This document shows, in pieces, positions 53,863 through 64,000 of a stretch of 64,000 bases of DNA. A model generated the notes under the pieces. It was not told the origin of the DNA, ran no database searches, and worked only from the letters and a program-made list of their open reading frames with translations. The stretch's first letter is position 1, and each line of letters begins with the position of its first letter. The DNA is from Leptoclinus maculatus (Eukaryota; Chordata; Actinopteri; Perciformes; Stichaeidae): NCBI GenBank assembly GCA_032191485.1, contig JAVDOI010000008.1, forward strand, positions 1,105,501 through 1,169,500, read 5' to 3'. Made by a program: the position numbers and the translations under genes.

Positions 53863-56173
53863 ATGTCCGTCACCGTTGTCAGAGACAAGGGAGTGACTGT
53901 GTTCACGGTGGCGACTGACAGTAAGAGCATGTTACCGCCTCTGTGTCAAATCCTCAAGACTCTTTGCTGCAGTCCGATGTGCTCCTCCGGGTACAAGGTG
54001 CTGATGCAGAGCAGTGCAATTTCAGCTCTTGGGGTGAGAGAAACTGTTCATTAAAAGTGTATTCATGTGCAGTATTGAGTGGTGGTCTTAAGATGTTCAG
54101 GTATAAAACAAAATGTAAATGTTTTCAATCCTTTACAGACTATACAGATCATGGTGGGTCTGTTCAGCATCGGACTTGGACCAGGACGAACAAGCCTTCA
54201 TCCTGAGGATTTTGCCCATTTGGGAGCTGCATACTGGCTGGGCGGCGTGGTAAAATAATATGTTTGCTATTGAGTGCAAAAGCAGGGGGTTTGTTGATGT
54301 TTTAGTAATGCCTTATGAAACAGCCACAATTACCAGAACTTTTAAAATGCATTTAAATGATCCATCGGATGATTTTCTAGAAGGAAAACGACATTTACTG
54401 ATTCTAAAGAATGTCTTTGACGAATAACTCATGGAAATATCACTGGCTTCTTTTTCTTATGTCCTCTCTTCAAGTCCATCGTAGCTGGGATCGTGACCCT
54501 TCTTGCCAACCGGTTCCCCTCTCCTTGCTTGGTAAGTAAAGACTAAAGACCCTTTCAGACATGCACCTCTTATCCCGGCTCTCTTACTGAAGCGTTTGGT
54601 GCTGCTGGTCTGGCTGGGGGGGGGGGGGGGTCGGAGGATGACGTGGGCAGTGATCATCTCAAGGTCAGCTGTCTCTGCATTAGTTCATCTGCATGTGCCT
54701 GTCAATCAGTAACCTCATTTTCTCCTCGCTGTCAGGTTAAAGAATTCAAAATAACGTTATAAAACAGCATTATTCTGAGCAACAGTCTCTTCTCATATTT
54801 CCACCTTTAATTCTGTCGGATATTATGAAACAGGCAGCAGATCTTTGCTCATGAATAACGAAATTGAAGAATGCATTTGTTGCAATCATAACATTTTGAA
54901 CTCCCTCTTGTGCACTCCTGTCTGTATGAAACTAAGATTTAAAGAAAAGAAGAGAAGAAAAGTGTAAAAACGGACACTGTGAAGTCAAAAGAATGACGTG
55001 TTCTTTCCTCTCAGGTGGACTGTGCTGTGTTGGTGAACATAGTTGGATCTGTCTTCGCCGTCATTGGCGTTGTGCTGTACGTCACAGACATTAAAGATGT
55101 CTCTGCCGCCAGGTTTTGTGACGGGTTCAATGCTCATCGTTCTGATGACAACTGCAAATATGTGCAATACTTTTTCCAGGTAAGCATACTTTTAAAGGAT
55201 AAAGCTGTTTTTAATGCTGTATTTTTGTTATTGTCAACACATCCTATTAAAAACAACGAACCGATAATGTTCGTCTAGTCTGTCTCTCAGCACTTTACAA
55301 CTTCTTTACTCTGTCCGTGGCTCTCAAGCTCCAAGCGCAGTCGTTTCTACTGAAGTCATGAATCATTCAAAGCTTCCTACATATACATAGTTAGATTTTT
55401 TTTAAAGTTCCTTAAGCAGCTGTGCAATGTAGTCTTTAGCAACTGTTACTCTGAGGAGTTAATAAAGCCTTTGTTGGGACTATTTTTAGCTGTTTTAAAA
55501 AATATATATAAAATCTGTGGAAAAGAATGGAACTCGGAGGAATTTTAAGTCAACATTTATTGTTGTCCTTTAATGGGATTTGTTGACAATGACAAACATA
55601 TTGAATTTTTCCAGCCTTTAATGTCAAACTTGAAAACACAATCGTGCATTCCAATTCCAAACTGACTTTGGTAGTTTCATAGTGCAGGAATCTGTATGCA
55701 TTTGATTTGACTAACATTCACATTTAAAGTTTAGTTTAAAATATCTGCAAATCAAACTGAATTCCTTCTTTTTCTTTCTTTCTTGTCGTGTGTCAGCGTT
55801 TGATGACAGCCATGGACATTACTATGATCGTCCTGACTGTCCTCCAGCTGTGTGTCTGCGTCATCGCCACCGAGAGCATCAAAGCGCTCTTCAACACGAG
55901 GAAGGAAGAGGTACGAACACGCCCGAGCACAATCCAAGTCAATTACTGATCAAGAGTACTTGTAGTAGTTGTAGTAGCAGTAACTGCATGGTAGCAGGTG
56001 TACAGTATGTGGTTAGATCAGTGAGTGTAGTATACAACATGAGTTACACTATAAAGTTGACTTTGTCACTTTTTGAAAGTTTACTTTGTTGTGTGTGTCA
56101 GCAGGGAGGCAGAGATGATGACATTTACCAGCCACTGTTGAAGGAAGTCCTCATGACCAGTCCTGGTGCTTAA
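53863..56173 (+). CDS. MS4A/TMEM176-like membrane protein, copy B
   Basis: Exons 53863-54033, 54139-54249, 54475-54531, 55015-55179, 55797-55910, 56102-56173. All are phase 0 and encode 229 aa. The start MSVTVVRDKGVTVFTVATDS and block LPPLCQILKTLCCSPMC parallel copy A. Membrane segments: a short first one (about 58-71, TIQIMVGLFSIGLG), a second spanning the exon 2/3 join (about 90-106), a third in exon 4 (about 116-135, AVLVNIVGSVFAVIGVVLYV) and a fourth in exon 5 (about 172-194). The loop between segments 3 and 4 is shorter than in copy A but keeps Cys residues. The tail DDIYQPLLKEV has a YxxL motif. Exon 6 has a CAGCAG double acceptor. The identical six-exon layout shows tandem duplication. 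The function is unknown; the family is CD20-like. Confidence 0.82.
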
Positions 56174-56438
56174 AATCTATTAATCATGCATCCAAACACA
56201 AGATGATGATGTAGGAGTATGATAAGCAACACATCATTGTAATCCTTCAATATATCAGCTGAAAAAAATCAAAACTGCTTTTTTCTAATCACAAATACAC
56301 TACAATTATATGCTGAAGAGACAATTCCATCTGTAGTCTGGCACATTGTGAATGGTAATTGTATTGTTGTGGGTAATGTTTTAAAATATATACTGTTTTT
56401 ATTAACTTCTGGATTAAGTTTTAAAGTAAACTTTCTTG

Positions 56439-56444
56439 AATAAA
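56439..56444 (+). terminator. Polyadenylation signal of copy B
   Basis: AATAAA 266 nt after the stop codon of copy B. Confidence 0.65.
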
Positions 56445-56488
56445 GGTAAAAATGGTGACAAAGTTTTTGAGTTTTTCAAATTTCAAGA

Positions 56489-56527
56489 ATGACATTCTAT
56501 TCACTTCATTGGTGAATAGAATGTCAT
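56489..56527. repeat. Perfect 16-bp inverted repeat with 7-nt loop
   Basis: Left arm ATGACATTCTATTCAC (56489-56504), loop TTCATTG, right arm GTGAATAGAATGTCAT (56512-56527). It lies about 45 nt beyond the copy B polyadenylation signal. Confidence 0.9.
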
Positions 56528-59155
56528 CAGCATAGATGCCAAAGCATTGGTTATGTGTATCCCCCCATAACGTTTTCTGGGAAAGTAGTAACTTCTCCAC
56601 ATTCACCAAGGGTATTACAGTAAACACAATCTGAAGTATACACTAAATAAAACACTAGATGGCACAGCAGAGACACTGCATTATAGGGACGGGATATGTT
56701 TTGGGGCAGACTGAAAAATCAGTCTGGAGGAATTTGTATCCCCCTGTAAATTTTGCTGAAAATGTTACAAATATGCCACAGGAAAATGTGCATATTAAAA
56801 TGGCAAATTAAGGTCCTTTCAGTCATTTTATTAACTTAACTTTAAAAAAATGTACAAGTTTTATACAAATTTTATAAGAAGGTAAAAATGCTGAAGACTG
56901 TCCACAGAATTTGAAAGTGGATAAAGTTAGATTTTTCAAATGCAGGTTTCCTGTGAGCCTGCCAAAAGAAATTCCATTCACTTCAATTGTATTTGGGACG
57001 AAGTTATCGCTAAACCTCTGCAAATATAACCCGAACCATCTGCATGCCTGGGTACATGCTTTGAATGGTCAGAAGGCAAACATTTTTGTATTCCGTTATT
57101 CAGCCTAGTCTCATTGATGTGAATGCGATGCACATAACAAAAGATTTGAATCAACACCTAATTAGAACCTTCGTGATGGTATGCTGTACTGCAGGACTGT
57201 AATGACATTGTTTGCCACTAGGTGGTGTCCATTCTCTTAAATACACACACACACTCTTGTACATTACCTGCTGTGTTGTTCCTTCCGTTGTGCTAAAGCT
57301 CTACTTTATCCAATACGGATATTAGCTTCATTAATATTGATGGTTTTATTCACTGAAAAGGAATATTGAATAATGGTTAACTAAATGGTAAATGTCAATG
57401 CAGTATTTGCGACAGATAAATACTAATACTTCTTTTCTTAACATATATTCAGCATTCAGACTTTGGTCATAAGCTTGGGGTGAAATGAGAGGAATGCTGG
57501 AGGAGACAACGCATGACATTTAATTAAAGACATATTTTAAAGTCAAAAAGTGTGGGAAAAATGAAAAGAATGCTGGATAATGGTGTCTGTCTTATCCTTA
57601 CAAAAGAAAACAAAAACGGAATTATTTAAACTATTAGTTCGTCATGTCAGAGCTATTGGGCAAAGCCGGAGTTTTCTTGTTATAAACTCTAGACTCTCAA
57701 ACACGTGTAGATGACGGAGGCACCTGTCCTATTTCTGTGTGGCTAGAATATTCTGTTCTCATTTAACTTACAGCAGGTGCCTCGAATGTACTTGTTGATT
57801 CATGTTGAATTCCTGTTGCACAGTAGTTACAAACACATAGAGCGGCTTAAGGCAGAGCCACAGGTATGTCTGTGTTTTTCATGTATCATCAATCCTGAAT
57901 GATGAGGTGTAAGATGTCTGCGTAACCTGTGTTTAAAGGCACAGCTCTCGGGGACAAAATCAAAACACAGGATTGGGGGCCGATACTTTCACAAATTAGC
58001 AGGAAGATATATATACTGAGCACCCTTATTATTACCACTGAGTTACCCGTGAGCCCTTAAACCCCCACTTTCCTACTTAAAAGTGCATGTGAAGTTCATG
58101 TTTTCATACTTGGAAAATTTGATTTATAGTTTTCACATATGAACTGTCCAAATACCTCACATGCATATATGTGAATTCATCGGTAAAGCTGTTTCACATT
58201 AGCTCATGCATGTCAAATTATCTTACATTTCACTTGTAAAATTTCAGAAAATCACAAGCGCCAATATGATATGAATTTATCACATTTGAAATGTATAAAA
58301 ACCAAATGCCTATGTGACTTTTTAACACGTGAAATTATGTTCAACATGTGATAAACGTGTCATATGTGTCATATGTCATATGATGACTGAAGGATTTGCA
58401 TAGTTTGTGCTGGTGTCATTGTTTGTTATTATATTGCCAACCAGACATTGGACATTGTATGACATTGGACATTGGTCATACAATGTTTGAAAGAAAAGCG
58501 GTATGAAAGGATCTGAACAAAGCCTCAGGTTACATTTTGAAGACCATACCAGACCTAACTGTGATACCCCTGTAAAGCTCCATCGTAGAGGATTTCCTCT
58601 GACACAGTCAGAATGCAGTGGCACATAAGCTTGCTGGGTCATGCCCAGATGTTGGTATGTGAGGAGGGAGGACAGATGATCACAGTAACAAGGGTGAGGA
58701 AGGGGTCCAAAATGTGCCGAGTGAAAACATGGTGTTTGAGGACGGAGATTATACGTCAAGAAGTTATATATATATAATTTTTTTTTTTTATCCCGCAAAT
58801 TCTATATGGCTCTCAGTTTACTTAATGCAGAATTCATAATATTTTCATTAAACTAGTGACACCAATGAAAAACTTTAAACTGAATGAATCGATTTTGGGC
58901 CACATAGGAGCAGCGCAGCGAACTGTAAATAAAACGTTGACATATTATCAACCAAAAACTCAAACTGTTGATCAACTGGTAAAATACATTGAGTAGAGCA
59001 GCTTTAACAGAGCCAATTTTAAAAAATCTATGGAAAAATAAACAGATTATTGGTATCTTGTGATCCAGCGAGGTCATAAACACATTAGTAACTGGCTAAA
59101 AATGTCTTAATCAGCGTTCTCTTGTCCTTAGCTCCACCCTCTCATGTCACTTCTG

Positions 59156-59320
59156 GTTGCAAAAAACCAAGATGGCGACGGCCAAAAACCAAGATGGCGA
59201 CGGCCAAAAACCAAGATGGCGACGGCCAAAATTCAGAGCTCAAGGCTTCAAAATGGCAGTCCACAAACCAATGATGTCACGGTGGCTACATTCACTTTTA
59301 CAGTCTATGGATAGACACCA
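59156..59320. repeat. Tandem 22-bp repeat with YY1-like cores, within a dispersed fish repeat
   Basis: Three units of a 22-bp repeat (AACCAAGATGGCGACGGCC plus AAA) at about 59163-59230. They are followed by CAAGGCTTCAAAATGGCAGT, CCAATGATGTCACGGTGGCT and TACAGTCTATGG, which I know from a very common teleost repeat. Each unit holds CAAGATGGCG, close to the YY1 site. Confidence 0.7.
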
Positions 59321-61545
59321 AACATGTTTGTTTCCTAATCTTGAAATAAGATTTATTCTTAGCCCTGAGCAGATGATGCCTCACAGAAAACTGGCCCCTC
59401 CCACGCACCATCTGACCTAAACCATCCGAGTCAAATATGTGACCACTTTTTTTTTAGTTCCCCAAATGACTGCTATTCCTATTGAGGCTGAATTAAGGCA
59501 AAGTGGAGGATTACGCTGCGGTGACGTTCGGCAGCACAATGTATTCCTGCAGAGCGGGCGAATCTTTTCGTTGCCACGTGATGTTTTTCTTCGTTCCTGA
59601 GGTCAACTGACGGGCCGGGCTCAATGCAGGGCTGTGTGGCCAAATCATATTCATGGTAAAGTAATTCTGGTCTGATTAAAGGCATCACTTCCCCTATTCC
59701 AAGGTTTCGTGTCAGCAGCCCCTTTAACCCACCTGGGCGTAGACAGAAACCGGCCTGTAGCAGCCTTTCATATCAGGATCACGGCAAAACAAGTCAAAGT
59801 CCTGGTGTGTCCATTATTCTCCTCATGGATCCCATCGACATTAATATTCATAGGTTATGTTTATACCAGAAGAATGATAATGTTGTTTGTCAATGTTGAT
59901 CATTTTCAGGCTTGTTTTCTGTAGGTTTGTTTTTCCTCACAGTTGCTGATCAAGCATTTTGTGGGCCTCAGCTTACTGAGCATTGACGTAACTCGGTCAC
60001 TTGCCAGTGGAAATTTGGGAAGCATTTGTAAGAGATTTGCTTCATTAACAAGCAAAGGGAAAGTTCTAAATTCCTTCTGTCTCAGTCTTGTTCCATTGGC
60101 AAACAGGTATCCAGACAACAAGGCCTGTCCCTTTGCAAGCCAGATTTGGTAATTTGAGTATTTTTCCTGACATCAAAAGACTGTCTGAGCTCCCCAAATT
60201 TTGGACAAAATTCCTGCAGTTATAAAAGAATTCCTTATATATCTTATGCTGAACAAAATCCCATCTCTCATTTGGGTTCATATAAGCTTTAAATCCACGT
60301 CATTGTCCATGTTATTGAACATTTTATTGTTGTGCATCTATTTCAGGGTTTGCCTGTCTGTCTCTTTACAGTCTGTTGAGACTTTTTTGGGACTTGCTGT
60401 ATAAATAAATTGAATGACCTTGTGTAGGAGTAGATGCAGATACAGAGAATATGTGGCACTACATCATTTCCCTCAAAACTTAATTGAGAACGCAGTTTAG
60501 TCTTATGGGAATGTCATTTTGTGGGAGACAGGGTTGGTTTGACGGGTTGTCTCGGGTTGTGAACATGCGATATCTTTATCCTGAAATACAATACTAGTTT
60601 CCTCTTTCGTTGTAAATTTGATTTATTTGGCTTTTTTCAGCCTGTGTTCACTCTGTTGGGCTTTACAGAGGTTTAAATGATCCGATCCCCTGACATGTAG
60701 CAGGTGCTTGTGATTTTAGAGAGTCTACTTTGATCAAAAAGTCAACAAAGTAAAATCTAAATATGACATCTTTGAATCTAGGTTTATCCACGTTGATCCA
60801 CAGAATTGAGTGACTTGTCTTTACTCCTTTACTCAGAAATTGCTTCCGTTTAAATGTTAAATCCAAGAAAACGCAGTAAAAATACATCTAGACGACCATC
60901 TTTGACCCACTTGTTTTCCTTTGCACTTGTTCATTTTTGTTCAGGCACTTGAGTCTTCATACGCCAAAGATAGAAGAGCCACAACCACATAATTATAGAG
61001 CACTATGGGTGTTTCCAAACTAGCTAACCAGAATATCCTTTTTCTCTTCTCTCTCTCTTTTTTTTTAATAACCTAAGATGTAAGATTTCACCACAGAGCA
61101 ATTGGGTGTTACATCCTTTCGCTCTATGACACCTCAGTGGAGTGGAATCTGATGTGGTTCAGTACATTTAGCTTTCAACAGTCAACGTATTAAAGGAAAA
61201 GCTTTTTAGTGTGATGCATAAACAGCACACACATTTGGGTTAGAAGAGTAACCACAAATATTAGCAACCAGATATGTTGTAATTGTTATTATTTTGAACA
61301 ATAAAGTCATGATTAACACAATCATTATTATTGTTACTAATAACACTGCAGTTGAGCAGTTTCATGGGTCTTGTTTTACTTATAGCAGGTATTATTCCCA
61401 CCACAAAACCATGACCAAAAGAAAAATACATTTTTCCAGTCAGTCCGGTAACCAGACAGAGAGTCAGAGGTTTTGTGTGTCATAACAAACCAGACAAACT
61501 GTGAGTCAGTCACACAAATAAACAAACAAATGACTTATGACAGAG

Positions 61546-63058
61546 TTTATTTTGGAAGATGTATTACATTCATTGTTTTGGTGTACCAACAGGATTGAGA
61601 ATCTGAGACACTGATAATCCAAATGTACTGTATGAAAATAGAAATAATAAAAAGCAGTGCAAGACAAACATTTCATCAATATTTCAGTATCGATAGCTAC
61701 AGTAAATATGGGGCGTGTTTTGGTCAAATAGTAAAATGTTTAAAGACATTATGATACTTATAGGTGATAACGTAAAAACAATACACAAAGAACTCACACA
61801 GATTACAGCGGTTTAAAAAAAACAAAAAACCCCAAAAGATCTAAAACAATAACAGGTCAGTGGTGTCTTTTTTATCAGTGTCTACATGACGTCGTTCTTA
61901 CAAAGTAGTGTTGATGTTGTACACGTTCTGATCAAAATCTAAAAAAAATCACAACTCATAATTTACCTTTTCCACAATTCAACAAAGTAAATCTTCCACC
62001 TTTGAGCAGGTACAACTTTCCAGTTTGTGTTGCACAACCACATCGGTAAAGACGTGACACGAGAGTAGCTATGCTCGGCATCTGTCTGTAAACAAAGTGT
62101 TGCCGTCACTACGTCTCGGCATGTCCGTGGCAGGGTGTGTAAATAGAGTTTCATGGGTACCAGCTCACTACAGCAAATGTTATTTTGGGGGCCTTGTCTC
62201 TTCTGCTTTGTTTGTGCTGTACAGCAGGCAGTGACAAGGTTTACTATACTTCTCAGATGAGTACAAGAAGTGAAAACAAAATGAAGGTTTCTGTCAGTCT
62301 GGGGAAATATCCGGAGACATTTTTCTCTCATAGCTTTGGCGTATGCGTCCTCAGCAAGGCGAGGTCACCGCTTATCACCACCAGCAACACATTATCTCTG
62401 TAAGACAGCCTGGATTCTAAGTCAACAGCTTTCCCAAAACAAAACAACCACCTGAAATTAACAGCGAAAACACAGTTGTAGATCATATACCACAGATTCC
62501 TCATCGACTGTGAACGTTATTGAGATTATAACGTTACACGATTGAGCAATCTCATAACAAAAAGAGACACAGGGATATAATACAGCCTAAACAAAAGGGG
62601 TCAAAGGTCATTATTCTTTTAGGTGAAGAATCTAGGTACTTTCTTGTGGAAGTCTGTACACATGACATCTCCTGCATGTCTGTCCCTCCTGGGAGAGGGA
62701 GCCCTCCTTTTCCCCCTAAATTAAAGTTATTTATCCAAATCTAAATCAAGGGTCTAAGAATAGAGGGTGTCGTATGCTGCACCGATTGTAAAACCCCTTA
62801 TATTTGTGATATTGGACTGTATGAATAAAATTAACCTGATTTGATACACCCCCACTGCAAGAAACTAACAGTTAACATCTTTAGAAAAACAGAATCATTT
62901 GGTAAAAAAGATACTTAGAAAAGGCCTCAATTAAGGCACAAACTGTGTAGTATTGCAAGGCTAAGGCAGCGATGGACTCTGTGATTATCCGTGTAAATAT
63001 GAAGTAACCTACATACTGATGGATTGACTTTTGAGAGTTTTTTTCAGCGTCTAAATCT
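61546..63058 (-). other. 3' UTR of the rapunzel-like gene
   Basis: From the stop codon at 63059 to a minus-strand AATAAA (plus TTTATT at about 61547-61552). No coding potential is seen. The transcript end is inferred. Confidence 0.4.
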
Positions 63059-64000
63059 TCAGGCCGAGTGAACGCAGACGTAGAAGTTCTTGTGCTCCTC
63101 CCAGTAGTGGAGCTCATCCGTGAAGCTCCGGGAGAAGGCCAGGTCTCTGCTGGTTTTGACCGTGTGGACCACGCAGGCGCCGGGCAACTTCTCAAACAGG
63201 ACCTCGGCTACACCCACCACCGTGAGCTTCTTCTGACTCTGGATCAGCTGCTGGATGTGATTGCTATCCACAGGCTCGGGCGAGGAGCTGTAGGACACCC
63301 AGACGTTAAGTTTCTCATCTGATGAAGGGACCTGGAAGCGGCTCTTCCCGGTCGGGCAGTGGTAATCCTTCTTGTTGGCAAACATGCCTGAAGGGGACCT
63401 GAAAATACGCACGGACCAGCCCACCCAGTCATACTTCTTCTTTAGTTTCTCTACTATAGCATCAGCTAGCTGCTGGTTGGTTAAGTTTGACTCGTCTCTC
63501 ACCAGTCGAAGGGAATCCATCTCAGCCTGTTTGGGGAAGCTGATGATGCAGTCTTCGATGACGGCATTCATTTTAACCTGGACAGTCTTCATCTTCTCGC
63601 CCCAGTCTTTCAGAAGGGCGTCCTCCTCGTCGTACCCCTTCAGAGCGGCGTGGCCCAAAAGAGCGATGAGCCCGATGCAGAACAGCTTCTTCAGCCTGGC
63701 GCAGAAGTCCTCCACCGGCCGGCGACTTTTCTCCTCGTAGTTCAGCGTGATCTCGAGCACAGATTCCCCAGAGAAGTTATCTCCCGTCACAGAGTTGTAG
63801 AGGGTGATAAGGTTTTTGTCACCACCGGTCTTGGCAAAATGATCCAGGAAAAGCTTCTTCTTGACCTCCCGGAACTTGGGTTTGGCGTTGAGGATGTCCA
63901 TGTACTTCCTGAACTGGTTAGTGATATTCTCCTCCACTGGGAAATACACAGCATCCAATCCGCTCCTCTTAATCTCCTCGTTGATCCGCTGGATCTCCTC
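63059..64000 (-). CDS. Rapunzel-like protein, C-terminal 313 aa (5' end outside window)
   Basis: A single open frame on the minus strand runs from the window edge to a TGA at 63059-63061, with no intron over 942 nt. The visible part starts EEIQRINEEIKRSGLDAVYF and continues FRKYMDILNAKPKFREVKK. It then has VEDFCARLKKLFCIGLIALL, KKKYDWVGWSVRIFRSPSGM and HCPTGKSRFQVPSSDEKLNV, ending EEHKNFYVCVHSA. These blocks fit the fish rapunzel (rpz) family, whose founding zebrafish gene affects fin and bone growth; the biochemical role is unknown. There is a hydrophobic patch (LFCIGLIALLGHAAL) and no signal peptide in view. The assignment is from memory of the family. A coiled-coil-like start and further upstream sequence should lie beyond 64000. 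Confidence 0.75.
   Translation of the reverse strand, partial: EEIQRINEEIKRSGLDAVYFPVEENITNQFRKYMDILNAKPKFREVKKKLFLDHFAKTGGDKNLITLYNSVTGDNFSGESVLEITLNYEEKSRRPVEDFCARLKKLFCIGLIALLGHAALKGYDEEDALLKDWGEKMKTVQVKMNAVIEDCIISFPKQAEMDSLRLVRDESNLTNQQLADAIVEKLKKKYDWVGWSVRIFRSPSGMFANKKDYHCPTGKSRFQVPSSDEKLNVWVSYSSSPEPVDSNHIQQLIQSQKKLTVVGVAEVLFEKLPGACVVHTVKTSRDLAFSRSFTDELHYWEEHKNFYVCVHSA

Larger units (their letters stand above)
56180..61540. other. Gene-poor region between copy B and the rapunzel-like gene
   Basis: No credible coding exon. AATAAA at 56439-56444 ends copy B. It also contains a perfect hairpin at 56489-56527, a repeat-like stretch at 58085-58385 rich in CACATGTGAA/TCATATG motifs, and a tandem 22-bp repeat at 59160-59230. 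Longer open frames (for example 58376-58798 on the minus strand) show no domain signature. Confidence 0.5.

Noticed and set aside
58376..58798. 140-residue minus-strand frame
   Set aside because: No recognisable motif; part lies in repeat-like CATATG-rich sequence.
59160..59230. CRISPR-like array
   Set aside because: The units are directly adjacent with no spacers, in a vertebrate genome; a simple tandem repeat explains it.

Overview
The window is vertebrate nuclear DNA, almost certainly from a teleost fish. Genes are split by GT..AG introns, often long. Intergenic DNA is AT-rich with long microsatellites and several repeat families that I recognise from fish genomes. Two gene types point to fish: a rapunzel-like gene and a secreted bacterial-type PI-PLC gene. 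I worked from the sequence alone; no database search was run. Exon joins were set by reading frame, splice signals and family knowledge, and intron phases were checked by arithmetic.

Layout. 1-5,430: no gene with a credible ORF; it ends with a plus-strand AATAAA and may be the tail of a long 3' UTR. 5,700-16,100 (minus): a Rab11-type GTPase, 5 coding exons, 216 aa. 16,100-18,800: intergenic with repeats. 18,800-28,305 (minus): rab25, 5 coding exons with the same intron phases, 208 aa. 29,770-32,461 (minus): lamtor2, 4 coding exons, 125 aa. 33,390-39,082 (minus): a ubiquilin (probably ubqln4), 7 coding exons, 404 aa, lacking the central part of the usual protein. 39,130-42,160: retroelement debris. 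42,170-43,156 (plus): secreted PI-PLC X-domain protein, 296 aa. 43,800-44,490 (plus): remnant of an MS4A/TMEM176-like gene. 47,255-50,710 and 53,863-56,173 (plus): two complete MS4A/TMEM176-like four-span membrane protein genes in tandem. 56,200-61,500: gene-poor. 61,550-64,000 (minus): a rapunzel-like gene, cut by the window edge.

The left half matches the human 1q22 block UBQLN4-LAMTOR2-RAB25-MEX3A. Its products share a theme of endomembrane traffic and quality control: Rab11/Rab25 in recycling endosomes, LAMTOR2 on the late endosome/lysosome Ragulator, and ubiquilin as a proteasome shuttle. The right half is a lineage-specific array of secreted or membrane proteins.

The most unusual item is the ubiquilin. 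A recognisable but broken central exon (stop codon, lost acceptor, indels) lies inside intron 4, and its two flanking exons are both phase 0. A shortened ubiquilin can therefore be made in frame.
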